Shown here: positions 1 through 8,555 of the stretch, in pieces
Numbering within the stretch: position 1 is the stretch's first letter
Layout: each line of letters starts with the position of its first letter
Source of the DNA: Terriglobales bacterium
GTDB taxonomy: Bacteria > Acidobacteriota > Terriglobia > Bryobacterales > Bryobacteraceae
Length of the DNA stretch: 64,000 bases
Assembly: GCA_027485675.1 (NCBI GenBank)
Contig: JAIXQP010000041.1
Coordinates: 62,001 to 126,000 of the forward strand
Direction: 5' to 3'
The notes under the pieces: model-generated
Told to the model about the DNA's origin: nothing
The model's input: the letters and a program-made list of their open reading frames with translations, nothing else
Databases searched by the model: none
Position numbers and translations under genes: made by a program

Positions 1-681
<681 letters not shown>

Positions 682-736
682 AAGATAATCGCGTCCGTTC
701 TAAAGTTTGTTCCCGCGGATGCCGATATGGGAGTGA

Positions 737-1054
737 ATGCCGTCGCGCGCCAGTTTGGAACTCGAACGTGAAATCGACGCCGAAACCCTGCTAAACCAGT
801 TCAATCGTTTAGTCCAGGAGTTGTTGCGCGGGAACATCTCCCGCAACACGTTTCGACCCTGGGAGATCGAGCTCCTGCTCGACATCGAAACCTGCCAGCT
901 TAAAGACGGGCAGAAGCGCGAAACCATGCGCCGGTATCAGCGCGCCGTCCAGCGTCAAATGGAGAAAGGCGCCACCGCTCCCATGAAGCTCTCCGAATAC
1001 CTCGAAGCCAATCGCGTCAAGCGCGAGGGCACCGCAAAATCCCTCTCCAGCTAG
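737..1054 (+). CDS. Small conserved-looking protein of unknown function
   Basis: A 105-residue soluble protein that I do not recognise. It is charged and looks helical: an N-terminal part rich in Glu, Leu and Arg (ELEREIDAETLLNQFNRLVQ), a central FRPWEIELLLDIETC segment and a basic C-terminus. It has no signal peptide or membrane span. It sits 55 bases after tdh and 44 bases before the yggX-like gene, on the same strand. The motif PWEIELLLDIETC looks like one kept by selection, and codon use matches its neighbours, so I take it as a real gene. No function can be proposed. Confidence 0.7.
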   Translation: MPSRASLELEREIDAETLLNQFNRLVQELLRGNISRNTFRPWEIELLLDIETCQLKDGQKRETMRRYQRAVQRQMEKGATAPMKLSEYLEANRVKREGTAKSLSS

Positions 1055-1098
1055 CTCCCCGGCAAGCTATCATAGAGATTCACCCTGTGGGAGGATCC

Positions 1099-1401
1099 AT
1101 GTCGTCTGCCTCGGACGCTGCCGAGCGTAAAGTACTCTGTGTCAAGCTGAAGAAAGAGCTTCCGGCCTTGAAGGAGGTCCCGTTTGAAGGACACCCCCTC
1201 GGCCAGCGCATCTACGACAACGTTTCCCAGGACGCCTGGAAATTGTGGGTCGAGCATATGAAAATGCTCATGAATGAGTACCGGCTCAACCTCGGCACCA
1301 AAGAAGCCCAGGAGTTCCTGATCGAGCAAATGGAACAGTACTTCTTCGGAACCGGCGTCAATCTTCCCCCAGGTTTCACCAAGGAAGCGCCCCAGCCCTA
1401 A
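1099..1401 (+). CDS. YggX-like Fe(II)-trafficking / oxidative damage protection protein
   Basis: A 100-residue cytoplasmic protein of the YggX family, small proteins linked to iron handling and protection of iron-sulfur enzymes from oxidants. Family features are the early Cys in VLCVKL, the segment PLGQRIYDNVSQDAWKLW followed by MKMLMNEYRLNL, and a C-terminal GVNLPPGFT like the end of E. coli YggX. The start is ATG 1099, four bases after the ribosome-binding site GGAGG at 1090-1094; a GTG at 1087 would place that site inside the gene. A terminator-like hairpin follows at 1476-1524. Confidence 0.88.
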   Translation: MSSASDAAERKVLCVKLKKELPALKEVPFEGHPLGQRIYDNVSQDAWKLWVEHMKMLMNEYRLNLGTKEAQEFLIEQMEQYFFGTGVNLPPGFTKEAPQP

Positions 1402-1475
1402 GCTTCCTTCGGGTTACGCCTCCGGCGGCCCACCGATTGTTGTTTTACCCTGCTCGTTCGTACAACCCTGATGAC

Positions 1476-1524
1476 GCGGGCATCGGCAATCCCTCACCGG
1501 GGACGGCTGTTGCCCGCATTTTTT
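1476..1524 (+). terminator. Rho-independent terminator candidate after the yggX-like gene
   Basis: GCGGGCA at 1476-1482 pairs with TGCCCGC at 1511-1517, followed by one A and six T residues at 1519-1524. The loop can form a further inner stem. It lies between the yggX-like gene and the MBOAT start at 1540, and so probably isolates the acyl-transfer cassette from the genes upstream. Confidence 0.55.
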
Positions 1525-1539
1525 ACGTCTGGCCGCCCG

Positions 1540-2937
1540 ATGTTGCTCTCCAGTTCCACCTACTTCCTCTTCCTCGCGGCCCTCTTCTTCCTCTATTGGC
1601 CGCTATCGCGCTGGCGTGCCGCCGGTCTGGCCATTCTCCTGTTCGCCAACTACTTCTTCTACGCCAAGTGGGATCTCTTCTACCTCTTCCTGATCCCGCT
1701 GGCCTCCTCCTGCGATTTCGCCATCGGCCTCGGCCTCGCCCGCTTCCAAAGCCCCGCCGGCCGGAAGCTGCTCGTCACTCTCAGCCTCCTCCTCAACCTC
1801 GGCCTCCTGACGGCTTTCAAATACATGCCGTTCCTTTTTGAGAACTACGGCCGGCTCGCCGGTGTTCCCCCGCCCACCTGGCACTGGACCTTCCCCCTCG
1901 GCATCTCTTTCTACGCATTCCAGTCGCTCACCTACACCCTCGATCTCTACCGCCGCGACGCCAAACCCACCCGCTCCCTCCTCGCCCACCTCACCGCCAC
2001 TTCCTTTTTCCCCACCATCCTCGCCGGACCCATCACCCGCGTCCCCGACCTCCTCAAACAGTTCGAGCGCCCCAATAAACAGCTCGACGCCGCCGACGGC
2101 AGCCGCGCCCTCTTCCTCATTGGCCTCGGCCTGCTGAAAAAACTCCTCATCGCCGACTACCTCGCCGAAAACCTCGTCAACCGCGTCTTCGATTTCCCCG
2201 GCCTCTACTCCTCCGCCGAAGTCCTCATCGGCGTCTACGCCTACGCCCTCCAGCTCTACTACGACTTCTCCGGCTACACCGACGTCGCCATCGGCTCGGC
2301 GCTCCTGCTCGGCATCAAGCTCCCCCAGAACTTCAACATGCCCTACGCTGCCGCCAACATCAACGATTTCTGGCGCCGCTGGCATATCTCCCTGTCGAAC
2401 TGGCTCCGCGACTATCTCTTCTTCTCCCTCCCCGGCAAACGCAACGCCGTGATGCCGTATATCAACCTCATCATCACTATGACCCTCGGTGGCCTCTGGC
2501 ACGGCGCCAGTTGGAACTTTGTCATCTGGGGCGTCCTCCACGGCGTCGCTCAGGCCATCGCCCGCGGTTGGCAATCCTGGCGCGGCCCCAAGGCGACCCC
2601 CTGGACCCCCGCCTGGTTCCGCACCTTCTGGACCGTCCAGTTTGTCTGTTTCGCCTGGATCTTCTTCCGCGCTACGAACTTCGAACAGGCCCTCAAGATC
2701 CTTGAGCAGTTCGGCGAACTCTCCTACGCCACCACCAACGTCTCCGGCCCGCTTTGGGTCGTGCTGGCCATCGCCCTTGCTGGTCACTATCTCCCCAAGG
2801 TGCCGTTTGAAAAGCTCCGCGAAGGCTTCGTGCGCTCTCCATTTTTCGTGCAGGCGGCCATATTGATGGCCTTGATCATCGCCATTCAATACATTGCCGC
2901 GACAGGGGCCGCTCCGTTTATCTACACTAACTTTTAA
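1540..2937 (+). CDS. MBOAT family membrane-bound O-acyltransferase (AlgI/DltB-like)
   Basis: A 465-residue multi-pass membrane protein that would move an acyl group from a carrier on the cytoplasmic side to an acceptor on or across the membrane. The start is set at ATG 1540 because MLLSSSTYFLFLAALFFLYW is the standard family opening; the frame is open to 1471, but that extension is not hydrophobic and runs over a terminator-like hairpin. The invariant family histidine is H321 in GGLWHGASWNF, and the second conserved histidine is H282 in FWRRWHISLSNWLRDY. Two SGNH genes, an acyl carrier protein and a KSIII-like gene follow with gaps of 3-5 bases or overlaps, which makes an operon very likely. 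The acyl group and acceptor are unknown. Confidence 0.93.
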   Translation: MLLSSSTYFLFLAALFFLYWPLSRWRAAGLAILLFANYFFYAKWDLFYLFLIPLASSCDFAIGLGLARFQSPAGRKLLVTLSLLLNLGLLTAFKYMPFLFENYGRLAGVPPPTWHWTFPLGISFYAFQSLTYTLDLYRRDAKPTRSLLAHLTATSFFPTILAGPITRVPDLLKQFERPNKQLDAADGSRALFLIGLGLLKKLLIADYLAENLVNRVFDFPGLYSSAEVLIGVYAYALQLYYDFSGYTDVAIGSALLLGIKLPQNFNMPYAAANINDFWRRWHISLSNWLRDYLFFSLPGKRNAVMPYINLIITMTLGGLWHGASWNFVIWGVLHGVAQAIARGWQSWRGPKATPWTPAWFRTFWTVQFVCFAWIFFRATNFEQALKILEQFGELSYATTNVSGPLWVVLAIALAGHYLPKVPFEKLREGFVRSPFFVQAAILMALIIAIQYIAATGAAPFIYTNF

Positions 2938-2940
2938 GCA

Positions 2941-4326
2941 GTGCCCCTTCCCCGCAAAGTCTCCCTTACTCTCGCCACCATCGGGCTGATGATTACGGCC
3001 CCCGACCTGATTCCCGCCTTCAAGGACTATCACGTCTTTGACTGGCGATCCGTCGCCACCGTCGTCGATTTCCAACCCCGCGTCCGCAGCGCCAACCCGG
3101 TCGAAGAGGAGCAGCAGCGCCTCAAACCCGTCATCTCCGTCGAAAAGACGCCCGTTCAGCCCCTGGTCGACCCCAAAGGCGCCCTCGAACCCCTCTACGC
3201 CGCCCTCTTCGCGACCGAACGAAAAGAACCCGGCGCCATCACCCGCATCCTCCACTACGGCGACTCCCCCACCACCGCCGACCTCATCACCGCCGACGTC
3301 CGCTCCCTCTTTCAAAAGGACTTCGGCGACGCCGGCCATGGCTTCGCGCTCGTCGCCAAGCCCTGGGCCTGGTATGCCCACCGTGGCCTCGAAATCAAAG
3401 GCTCCGGCTGGAAGATCGAACCCGCCAACACGGCCGAACTCAAGGATGGCTTCTACGGCCTCGGCGCCGTCTCCTTCCGCGGCGGCGCCGGCGCTCAGTC
3501 CCGCATCGTGCTCAAAGACCCCACCCATTCGGAGGTCGAAGTCTCCTTCCTCTCGCAGCCCGGCGGCGGATCGTTTGGCGTCTTTGCCGACGACAATCCC
3601 CTGGAGATCGTCGAAACCGAATCGCCCGTCGTCACCCCGTCGTTCAAAAAGCTCAAGCTCCCCGCCGGCGCCCGCGAAATCCGTATCGCCAACGTCAACG
3701 GCAAAGTCCGGCTCTATGGCCTCCGCTTCGCCAAGGATACGGCCGGCGTCGAATATAACTCTCTCGGCGTCAACGGCGCCTATATCTCCATCCTCGCCCG
3801 CATGGTCGACGAACAGCATTGGGGCGAGCAGCTGCAGCACCATCGCCCCCATCTCGTCATCATCAATTACGGCACCAACGAAAGCGTCTACGCCAAGTTC
3901 GTCGATACCGCCTTTGAACGCGAACTCCTCCGCACCATCTCCCGCGTGAAAAAGGCCGTCCCCCAGGCCGCCATTCTCATCATGTCGCCCATGGACCGCG
4001 GCCAGAAGATGGACGACGGCACCATCGGCACCGTCCCCGCCCTCTCCCGCCTGGTCGCGATTGAACAGCGCGTCGCCGCCGAACAGGGCTGCGCCTTCTT
4101 CAATACGTTTGAAGCCATGGGCGGCCCCGGCACCATGGGCCGCTGGTATCAGACGGAGCCCCGCCTCGTCGGCGCCGACTTCATCCACCCCATGCCCAAC
4201 GGCGCCCGCATCGTTGGCAACCTCTTGTACAAGTCCCTCCAGGAAGGCTACCGCCGCCACAAGCTCCGCATCGCCAAGGAGAAGTTTGCGACAATTAGGG
4301 AGTCCAATCCCACCCCGGCGAACTGA
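2941..4326 (+). CDS. SGNH/GDSL-type hydrolase or acyltransferase, membrane-anchored, first copy
   Basis: A 461-residue protein with a GTG start three bases after the MBOAT stop. An N-terminal hydrophobic segment (about residues 8-23) suggests export or anchoring, with the catalytic domain outside the cytoplasm. SGNH signatures are intact: Ser109 in HYGDSPTT, Asn313 in NYGTNES, and Asp413/His416 in DFIHP. Proteins of this fold next to MBOAT genes commonly complete transfer of acyl groups to cell-surface polysaccharide (AlgJ/AlgX, PatB and DltD-like logic). The next gene has the same layout, with Asp and His at the same residue numbers, so the two look like a duplicated pair. The substrate is unknown. 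Confidence 0.87.
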   Translation: MPLPRKVSLTLATIGLMITAPDLIPAFKDYHVFDWRSVATVVDFQPRVRSANPVEEEQQRLKPVISVEKTPVQPLVDPKGALEPLYAALFATERKEPGAITRILHYGDSPTTADLITADVRSLFQKDFGDAGHGFALVAKPWAWYAHRGLEIKGSGWKIEPANTAELKDGFYGLGAVSFRGGAGAQSRIVLKDPTHSEVEVSFLSQPGGGSFGVFADDNPLEIVETESPVVTPSFKKLKLPAGAREIRIANVNGKVRLYGLRFAKDTAGVEYNSLGVNGAYISILARMVDEQHWGEQLQHHRPHLVIINYGTNESVYAKFVDTAFERELLRTISRVKKAVPQAAILIMSPMDRGQKMDDGTIGTVPALSRLVAIEQRVAAEQGCAFFNTFEAMGGPGTMGRWYQTEPRLVGADFIHPMPNGARIVGNLLYKSLQEGYRRHKLRIAKEKFATIRESNPTPAN

Positions 4327-4330
4327 ACCT

Positions 4331-5755
4331 TTGAATCGAATTCTTGTTGCCGCTGCCCTGATCTTTGCGTTGTTGGGAAGCGTGTCTTTGGGCGCTCCGG
4401 CCAAAAGAAAACCCGCCGTCAAAAAGAAAACGACCACTATAAAGCGCCCCGCCCGCACGGTCGCCAAGAAGTCTTCCCGCCGTCGGCCCGTCGTGGCGAA
4501 GGCCCCGCCCGTTACGCCGCACGTGCGCCAGGCCGCCAACACCGCCGTCTCGGAATGGCTCAACCAGCCCGGCACGATCGAAAATCCCGCCGCCCTCGTC
4601 CCGTTCCTCGAACAGCTCTACCGCCTCGAAAGCGGAACCAGCAAAGACGTGCTCCGCGTCCTTCACTACGGCGACTCCCATACCGCCTCCGACGACTGGT
4701 CGGGCACCACCCGTTATCTCCTCCAGGCCCGCTTCGGCGATGGCGGCCCCGGCTTCACTCACGCTGGCCGCCCCTACCTTGGCTACCGCCGTCTCGACGT
4801 CAAATCCTGGTCCACCAACGCCTGGTACACCGACGGTCTCGTCGGCCGCGACGGCGACGGCATGTATGGGCTCTCGGGCATCTCCATGTCCACCAAGCGC
4901 GTCGGCGAATCCGTCACGCTCCAAGCCGATTGCGCCTCCGCTGAACTGCATTTCCTCCGCCAGCCTCTCGGCGGGCTCGTCGAAATCTCCGACAACGGCA
5001 TCGTCATCGATACCATCTCCACCGCCGGCGAACCCGGCGCGGGCGTCTATCCCCTTCGCCTCCAACCCGGCACGCACCAACTCGCCGCCCGCACCCGCGG
5101 CGGCGGCCAGGTGCGCCTCTTCGGCTGGGTCACCGAAAACGGGCGCGGCCTCACCTACGACATGCTCGGCATGAACGGCGCCCAGGCCAATATCGGCCTG
5201 AAATGGGAAGAAACCGTCCTTGCCGACTACTACCGCCGCCGCCCCCCGGGTCTCATCATCCTCGCCTATGGCACCAACGAAGCCCGAAACAAAGATTGGA
5301 CGCATGAATCCTACCGTGACATGTTCGTCCAACTCCTCGCCCGCTTCCGCCGCCTCGCTCCCACCGCCTCCATCCTCGTCATCGGCCCCCCCGATCACTT
5401 CTACCGCTACTCCACCGGCATGGCCTCCCATCAGAAAATCGACCTCATCCTCGAAGCCCAGCGCGAGGCTGCCCACGCCAGTGGCGTCGCCTTCTGGGAT
5501 CTCCGCGAGCGTATGGGCGGCAAAGGCGCCATGGGCCGTTGGGTAGCCGCCGGCATGGCGCAGGGCGACTACGTGCATTTTACGGGCGAAGGCTACCGTC
5601 TTCTGGGCGCGGCATTGTATAAGGAATTGATGGGTCAATACGCAACCTATGTTAGGGTGCGGAATGAGGCCCGCCCGGCCCAAACGGCCCACGACTCAAC
5701 CGCTCTTCCCACCGCAGCGAAAATCATCAATGGACAAACGAACGAAAATCAATGA
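4331..5755 (+). CDS. SGNH/GDSL-type hydrolase or acyltransferase, second copy, with basic linker
   Basis: A 474-residue exported SGNH protein. I place the start at TTG 4331, which gives the signal peptide NRILVAAALIFALLGSVSLG; the frame is open further upstream but lies inside the previous gene. After the signal comes a Lys/Arg/Pro-rich stretch of about 40 residues, which might bind acidic polymer or peptidoglycan. The catalytic motifs are Ser116 in HYGDSHTA, Asn316 in YGTNEAR, and Asp413/His416 in DYVH. It is a diverged paralogue of the gene just upstream. Its last 26 bases overlap the acyl carrier protein gene. The start codon is the least certain part. Confidence 0.85.
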   Translation: MNRILVAAALIFALLGSVSLGAPAKRKPAVKKKTTTIKRPARTVAKKSSRRRPVVAKAPPVTPHVRQAANTAVSEWLNQPGTIENPAALVPFLEQLYRLESGTSKDVLRVLHYGDSHTASDDWSGTTRYLLQARFGDGGPGFTHAGRPYLGYRRLDVKSWSTNAWYTDGLVGRDGDGMYGLSGISMSTKRVGESVTLQADCASAELHFLRQPLGGLVEISDNGIVIDTISTAGEPGAGVYPLRLQPGTHQLAARTRGGGQVRLFGWVTENGRGLTYDMLGMNGAQANIGLKWEETVLADYYRRRPPGLIILAYGTNEARNKDWTHESYRDMFVQLLARFRRLAPTASILVIGPPDHFYRYSTGMASHQKIDLILEAQREAAHASGVAFWDLRERMGGKGAMGRWVAAGMAQGDYVHFTGEGYRLLGAALYKELMGQYATYVRVRNEARPAQTAHDSTALPTAAKIINGQTNENQ

Positions 5756-5966
5756 GATCCTGAACGGGATCGCCGGGAAACCCATCTCCCCCGCCGAAGA
5801 CGAGTCCCTCTTCGACTCCGGACTCCTTGACTCGTTCGCCTTGGCCGACCTCGTTTCCGCCCTCGAAAAGGCCTTCGAACTCAAAATTCCGGATGCCGAT
5901 CTGAACCCCCGCAAGTTCGACTCCATCGAACGCATTGAGTCCTATCTCGAAGCCCACGGGAAATAA
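5730..5966 (+). CDS. Acyl carrier protein, stand-alone and dedicated
   Basis: A 78-residue acyl or peptidyl carrier protein. Ser35 in LLDSFALADLV is the expected 4'-phosphopantetheine attachment site, flanked by the usual DESLFDSGLLDS helix start; the C-terminal half (FELKIPDADLNPRKFDS) also fits a carrier domain. The ATG at 5730 lies inside the end of the preceding SGNH gene, suggesting coupled translation. The gene is not beside general fatty-acid synthesis genes but between an SGNH gene and a KSIII-like gene, which suggests it serves this cassette the way DltC serves DltB. No phosphopantetheinyl transferase is in the window. Confidence 0.9.
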   Translation: MDKRTKINEILNGIAGKPISPAEDESLFDSGLLDSFALADLVSALEKAFELKIPDADLNPRKFDSIERIESYLEAHGK

Positions 5967-5971
5967 CCTCT

Positions 5972-6898
5972 TTGCCTTTCCTCCGCGAATTTGCCGCCTA
6001 CCTCCCGGAGCGTGTCGTCTCCAACGCCGAAATCGGCTCGCAAGTCGGCTGTGACGCCGAATGGATCAAGAACGTCAGTGGCATTGAGCAACGCCGCTTC
6101 GCCGCCGAGAACGAAACCGTTACCGATCTCGCCGTCCGCGCCGCCGAAGCCTGCCTGGCCAAGGCCAGAATCTCCGCCTCCGCCCTCGGCATGATCATGA
6201 TCGCCAGCGGCAGCTCGGAACGTCAGTTCCCCGGACCCGCCGCCACCGTCGCTCACCGCCTCGGTCTCGATAGCACCCCGGCCCTCGACGTCCCCATGGC
6301 CAGCGCCGGCACCCTATACGCCATGGCCCTCGCCTCCCGCCTCTGCGACAACCTCGGCGAAATCCTCGTCGTCGGCGCGGAAAAGATGTCCACCGTCGTC
6401 CTCCGTCCCCCCATGGAACGTGGGGTCGCCATCCTCTTCGGCGATGGCGCCGGCGCCTGTCTCGTCAGCCCCACCGAAGGCAAAGCCCGTGTCCTCGGCA
6501 GCGCCCTCCATACCGACGGCGCCTTCGCCGAAGACCTCAAGCTCGGGTTCGACCGGCCTCTTGAAATGAACGGACGCTCGGTGATTCTCCAAGCCTCCCG
6601 CAAAGTGCCCCGCGCCATCAGCGAACTCCTCGACCGTCACGGCCGCAAAGCCGCCGACATCGGCACGTTCCTGATGCACCAGGCCAACCAGAACCTCATC
6701 GACCGCATCGCCCAGGCTCTCGAGGTTCCCGCCGAGCGCTTCTATTCGAACATCGCCCGCTACGGCAACACCAGCTCCGCCAGCATGCTCATCGCCGCGG
6801 CCGAATGGTCCGAGTCCGGTTGGCCCGCCGGTCAGTCCGTCTGCTTCACCGCCTTCGGCGCCGGCTTCCACTGGGGCGCCCTCCTGGCCGAAGCCTAA
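5972..6898 (+). CDS. KSIII (FabH-like) thiolase-fold protein with Ser in place of catalytic Cys
   Basis: A 308-residue protein of the 3-oxoacyl-ACP synthase III fold, starting at TTG 5972, five bases after the carrier protein stop. Of the FabH triad, His236 (LMHQANQN) and Asn266 (YGNTSSAS) are present, but the nucleophile position reads PMASAGTLY, with Ser111 where FabH has Cys in an ACAGF-type motif; the codon is AGC at 6302-6304. KSIII relatives with Ser, such as DpsC, can still form acyl-enzyme and act as starter-unit enzymes or acyltransferases, so the protein need not be dead. Placed directly after a dedicated carrier protein, it may load or acylate that carrier. Alternatives are a decarboxylase-type or inactive partner. 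Confidence 0.88.
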   Translation: MPFLREFAAYLPERVVSNAEIGSQVGCDAEWIKNVSGIEQRRFAAENETVTDLAVRAAEACLAKARISASALGMIMIASGSSERQFPGPAATVAHRLGLDSTPALDVPMASAGTLYAMALASRLCDNLGEILVVGAEKMSTVVLRPPMERGVAILFGDGAGACLVSPTEGKARVLGSALHTDGAFAEDLKLGFDRPLEMNGRSVILQASRKVPRAISELLDRHGRKAADIGTFLMHQANQNLIDRIAQALEVPAERFYSNIARYGNTSSASMLIAAAEWSESGWPAGQSVCFTAFGAGFHWGALLAEA

Positions 6899-6974
6899 CC
6901 CCGCATGGAATAGACAGTCCCAGAACCAGCCGCCCCTAGTCCCATCCCGCGGCAACTGGTTTTCTGGAACTTCC

Positions 6975-8555
6975 ATGCTCCTCCTCCTTGCCTTGGCCGA
7001 GGTCCTCTTCTGGGGAACCGAGATCCAACTCCCCGGCCAACTCACCCACACCGTCCGCCTGCAGCTCAACACGCCGGCCGATGTCGCCCGGTACGGTGTC
7101 GTCACCGTGCCCTACTCCCCCACTCGCGGCCAAACCCTCCTCGGCCTCCGCGCCGCCACCGTCCTCCCTAACGGCCACCGCCTCCCCGTCCCCGCCGAAG
7201 CCATCTTTGACACCGCCGTCGTCAAACGCGGCGACCACGAACAGCGCACCCTCTCCTGGGCCTTCTCCGCGCTCGAGCCCGGCGCCGTCGTCGAATACGA
7301 ATACACCGAATGCCACGCCGACGGCTTGCCGCTCCCGCTCCGCCTTCCCCTCCAGCGCGAGCTGCCCGTCCGCTCCCGCGAAGTCACCGTCCCCGCCGGT
7401 CTCCTCGCGCACTATCGCAACTGCCAGAACTGCCGAACCCATCTCCCCGCCTACCGCGAAGAGCCGGACGCCCCCGCCGGCGGCCTCGCCATCGTCGAAA
7501 TCACCCTCCCGCCCGAAACCACCTGGTCCGCCCTCGCCGCCGAACTCGCCGCCCGCTTTGAGGCGGAACTCGCCTCCGCCCCCGTCGCCGCCCCTGGCGA
7601 TCTCGAAACCCTCGCCGAACTCTGCCGCACCCGTATCCAAAACGTCCTCTACCGCACCGATAACCTCACCCTCCGCGGCGCCCCCGAACCCAATCCCACC
7701 CCCGCCGACACCTGGCGCCGCGGCTACGGCACCCCCCACGAAATCAACCTCCTCTTCGCCGCCCTCGCCCGCGCCGCCGGCCACCAGGTCTTCTACGCCC
7801 AAGTCGTCAACCGTCCCGATCTCCCGGACCCCTCCCAACTGCAAAGCGAACTCATCGCCGTCCGCCAGCCCCACGGCTACGCCTTCTTCAATCCCGGCGT
7901 CCCCTACCTCAGCGCCGGCCTCCTCGACTTCGACGAAGAGGGCCGCACCGCTCTCGTCGCCACCCCCGCCGGACCCGAATTCGTCACCCTGCCCCGTTCC
8001 TCCACCTGCCAGAACCGCACCGAACGCACCGCCCACCTGCTGGCCCAGCCCGATGGCAGCGTCCACGGCGCCATCACCCTCACCTATTCTGGCCACGCCG
8101 CCGCCCTGCGCAAACGCCGGGCCGAGCGCCAATCCCCCGCCGAACGCCTCGCCGCCCTCCGCCAGGAGTTCCCCGGCGCCCTCATTGAAAACGTGGAGAT
8201 CGAAAATTTGGCCCTTCCCGCCGCTCCCGTCCGCATAAGGTTTCAAGTCACCGTCTCGGATTATGCTGACCGTTCTCCTCGCCGCCTGTTTTTCCCCGGC
8301 CGCTTCTTCGCCCGGTTTGCCTCGACGCGCTACCCCGCGGCCGGACGAACCCAGCCCGTCGAGTTCCCCTTCGCCTTCTCCGTTCACGATACGGTCACCC
8401 TGGTGGCACCCTCCGGCCATCAACGCGTCTTCCACCGCGGCCTCGAGCAGGAGCGCCTGCGCTATTCCCCCGCGGAATTTCCGGAGTTGTACCAGAAATG
8501 GGTCACTTTTGAGGACGCCGGGCGAGAAGTTTTCCTCATGGAGCGACTTCCCTAA
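6975..8555 (+). CDS. Transglutaminase-like protein lacking the catalytic triad, probably exported
   Basis: A 526-residue protein with a short hydrophobic N-terminus (MLLLLALAEVLFW) that may be a signal sequence or anchor. The architecture matches the next gene: an N-terminal beta-rich DUF3857-like part (about residues 20-190) and a transglutaminase-like middle. The active-site region is recognisable but degenerate: where the sister has GYGDCKDKA this one has GYGTPHEIN, so the Cys position is Pro254, and the His and Asp positions are also changed (QSELIAV, FFNPG). A binding or regulatory role is therefore more likely than catalysis. It ends directly against the GTG of its sister. It starts 76 bases after the KSIII gene and could belong to the same transcript. 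Confidence 0.82.
   Translation: MLLLLALAEVLFWGTEIQLPGQLTHTVRLQLNTPADVARYGVVTVPYSPTRGQTLLGLRAATVLPNGHRLPVPAEAIFDTAVVKRGDHEQRTLSWAFSALEPGAVVEYEYTECHADGLPLPLRLPLQRELPVRSREVTVPAGLLAHYRNCQNCRTHLPAYREEPDAPAGGLAIVEITLPPETTWSALAAELAARFEAELASAPVAAPGDLETLAELCRTRIQNVLYRTDNLTLRGAPEPNPTPADTWRRGYGTPHEINLLFAALARAAGHQVFYAQVVNRPDLPDPSQLQSELIAVRQPHGYAFFNPGVPYLSAGLLDFDEEGRTALVATPAGPEFVTLPRSSTCQNRTERTAHLLAQPDGSVHGAITLTYSGHAAALRKRRAERQSPAERLAALRQEFPGALIENVEIENLALPAAPVRIRFQVTVSDYADRSPRRLFFPGRFFARFASTRYPAAGRTQPVEFPFAFSVHDTVTLVAPSGHQRVFHRGLEQERLRYSPAEFPELYQKWVTFEDAGREVFLMERLP

Noticed and set aside
1603-4575. Open frame of 990 codons on the minus strand opposite the MBOAT and SGNH genes
   Set aside because: It is antisense to genes with clear motifs, is made almost only of Gly, Glu, Asp, Ala and Val, and results from the C-rich third codon positions of the real genes.
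6936-8435. Open frame of 499 codons on the minus strand opposite the triad-less transglutaminase gene
   Set aside because: Same low-complexity composition; no known motif, no ribosome-binding site, and the plus-strand gene explains the region.
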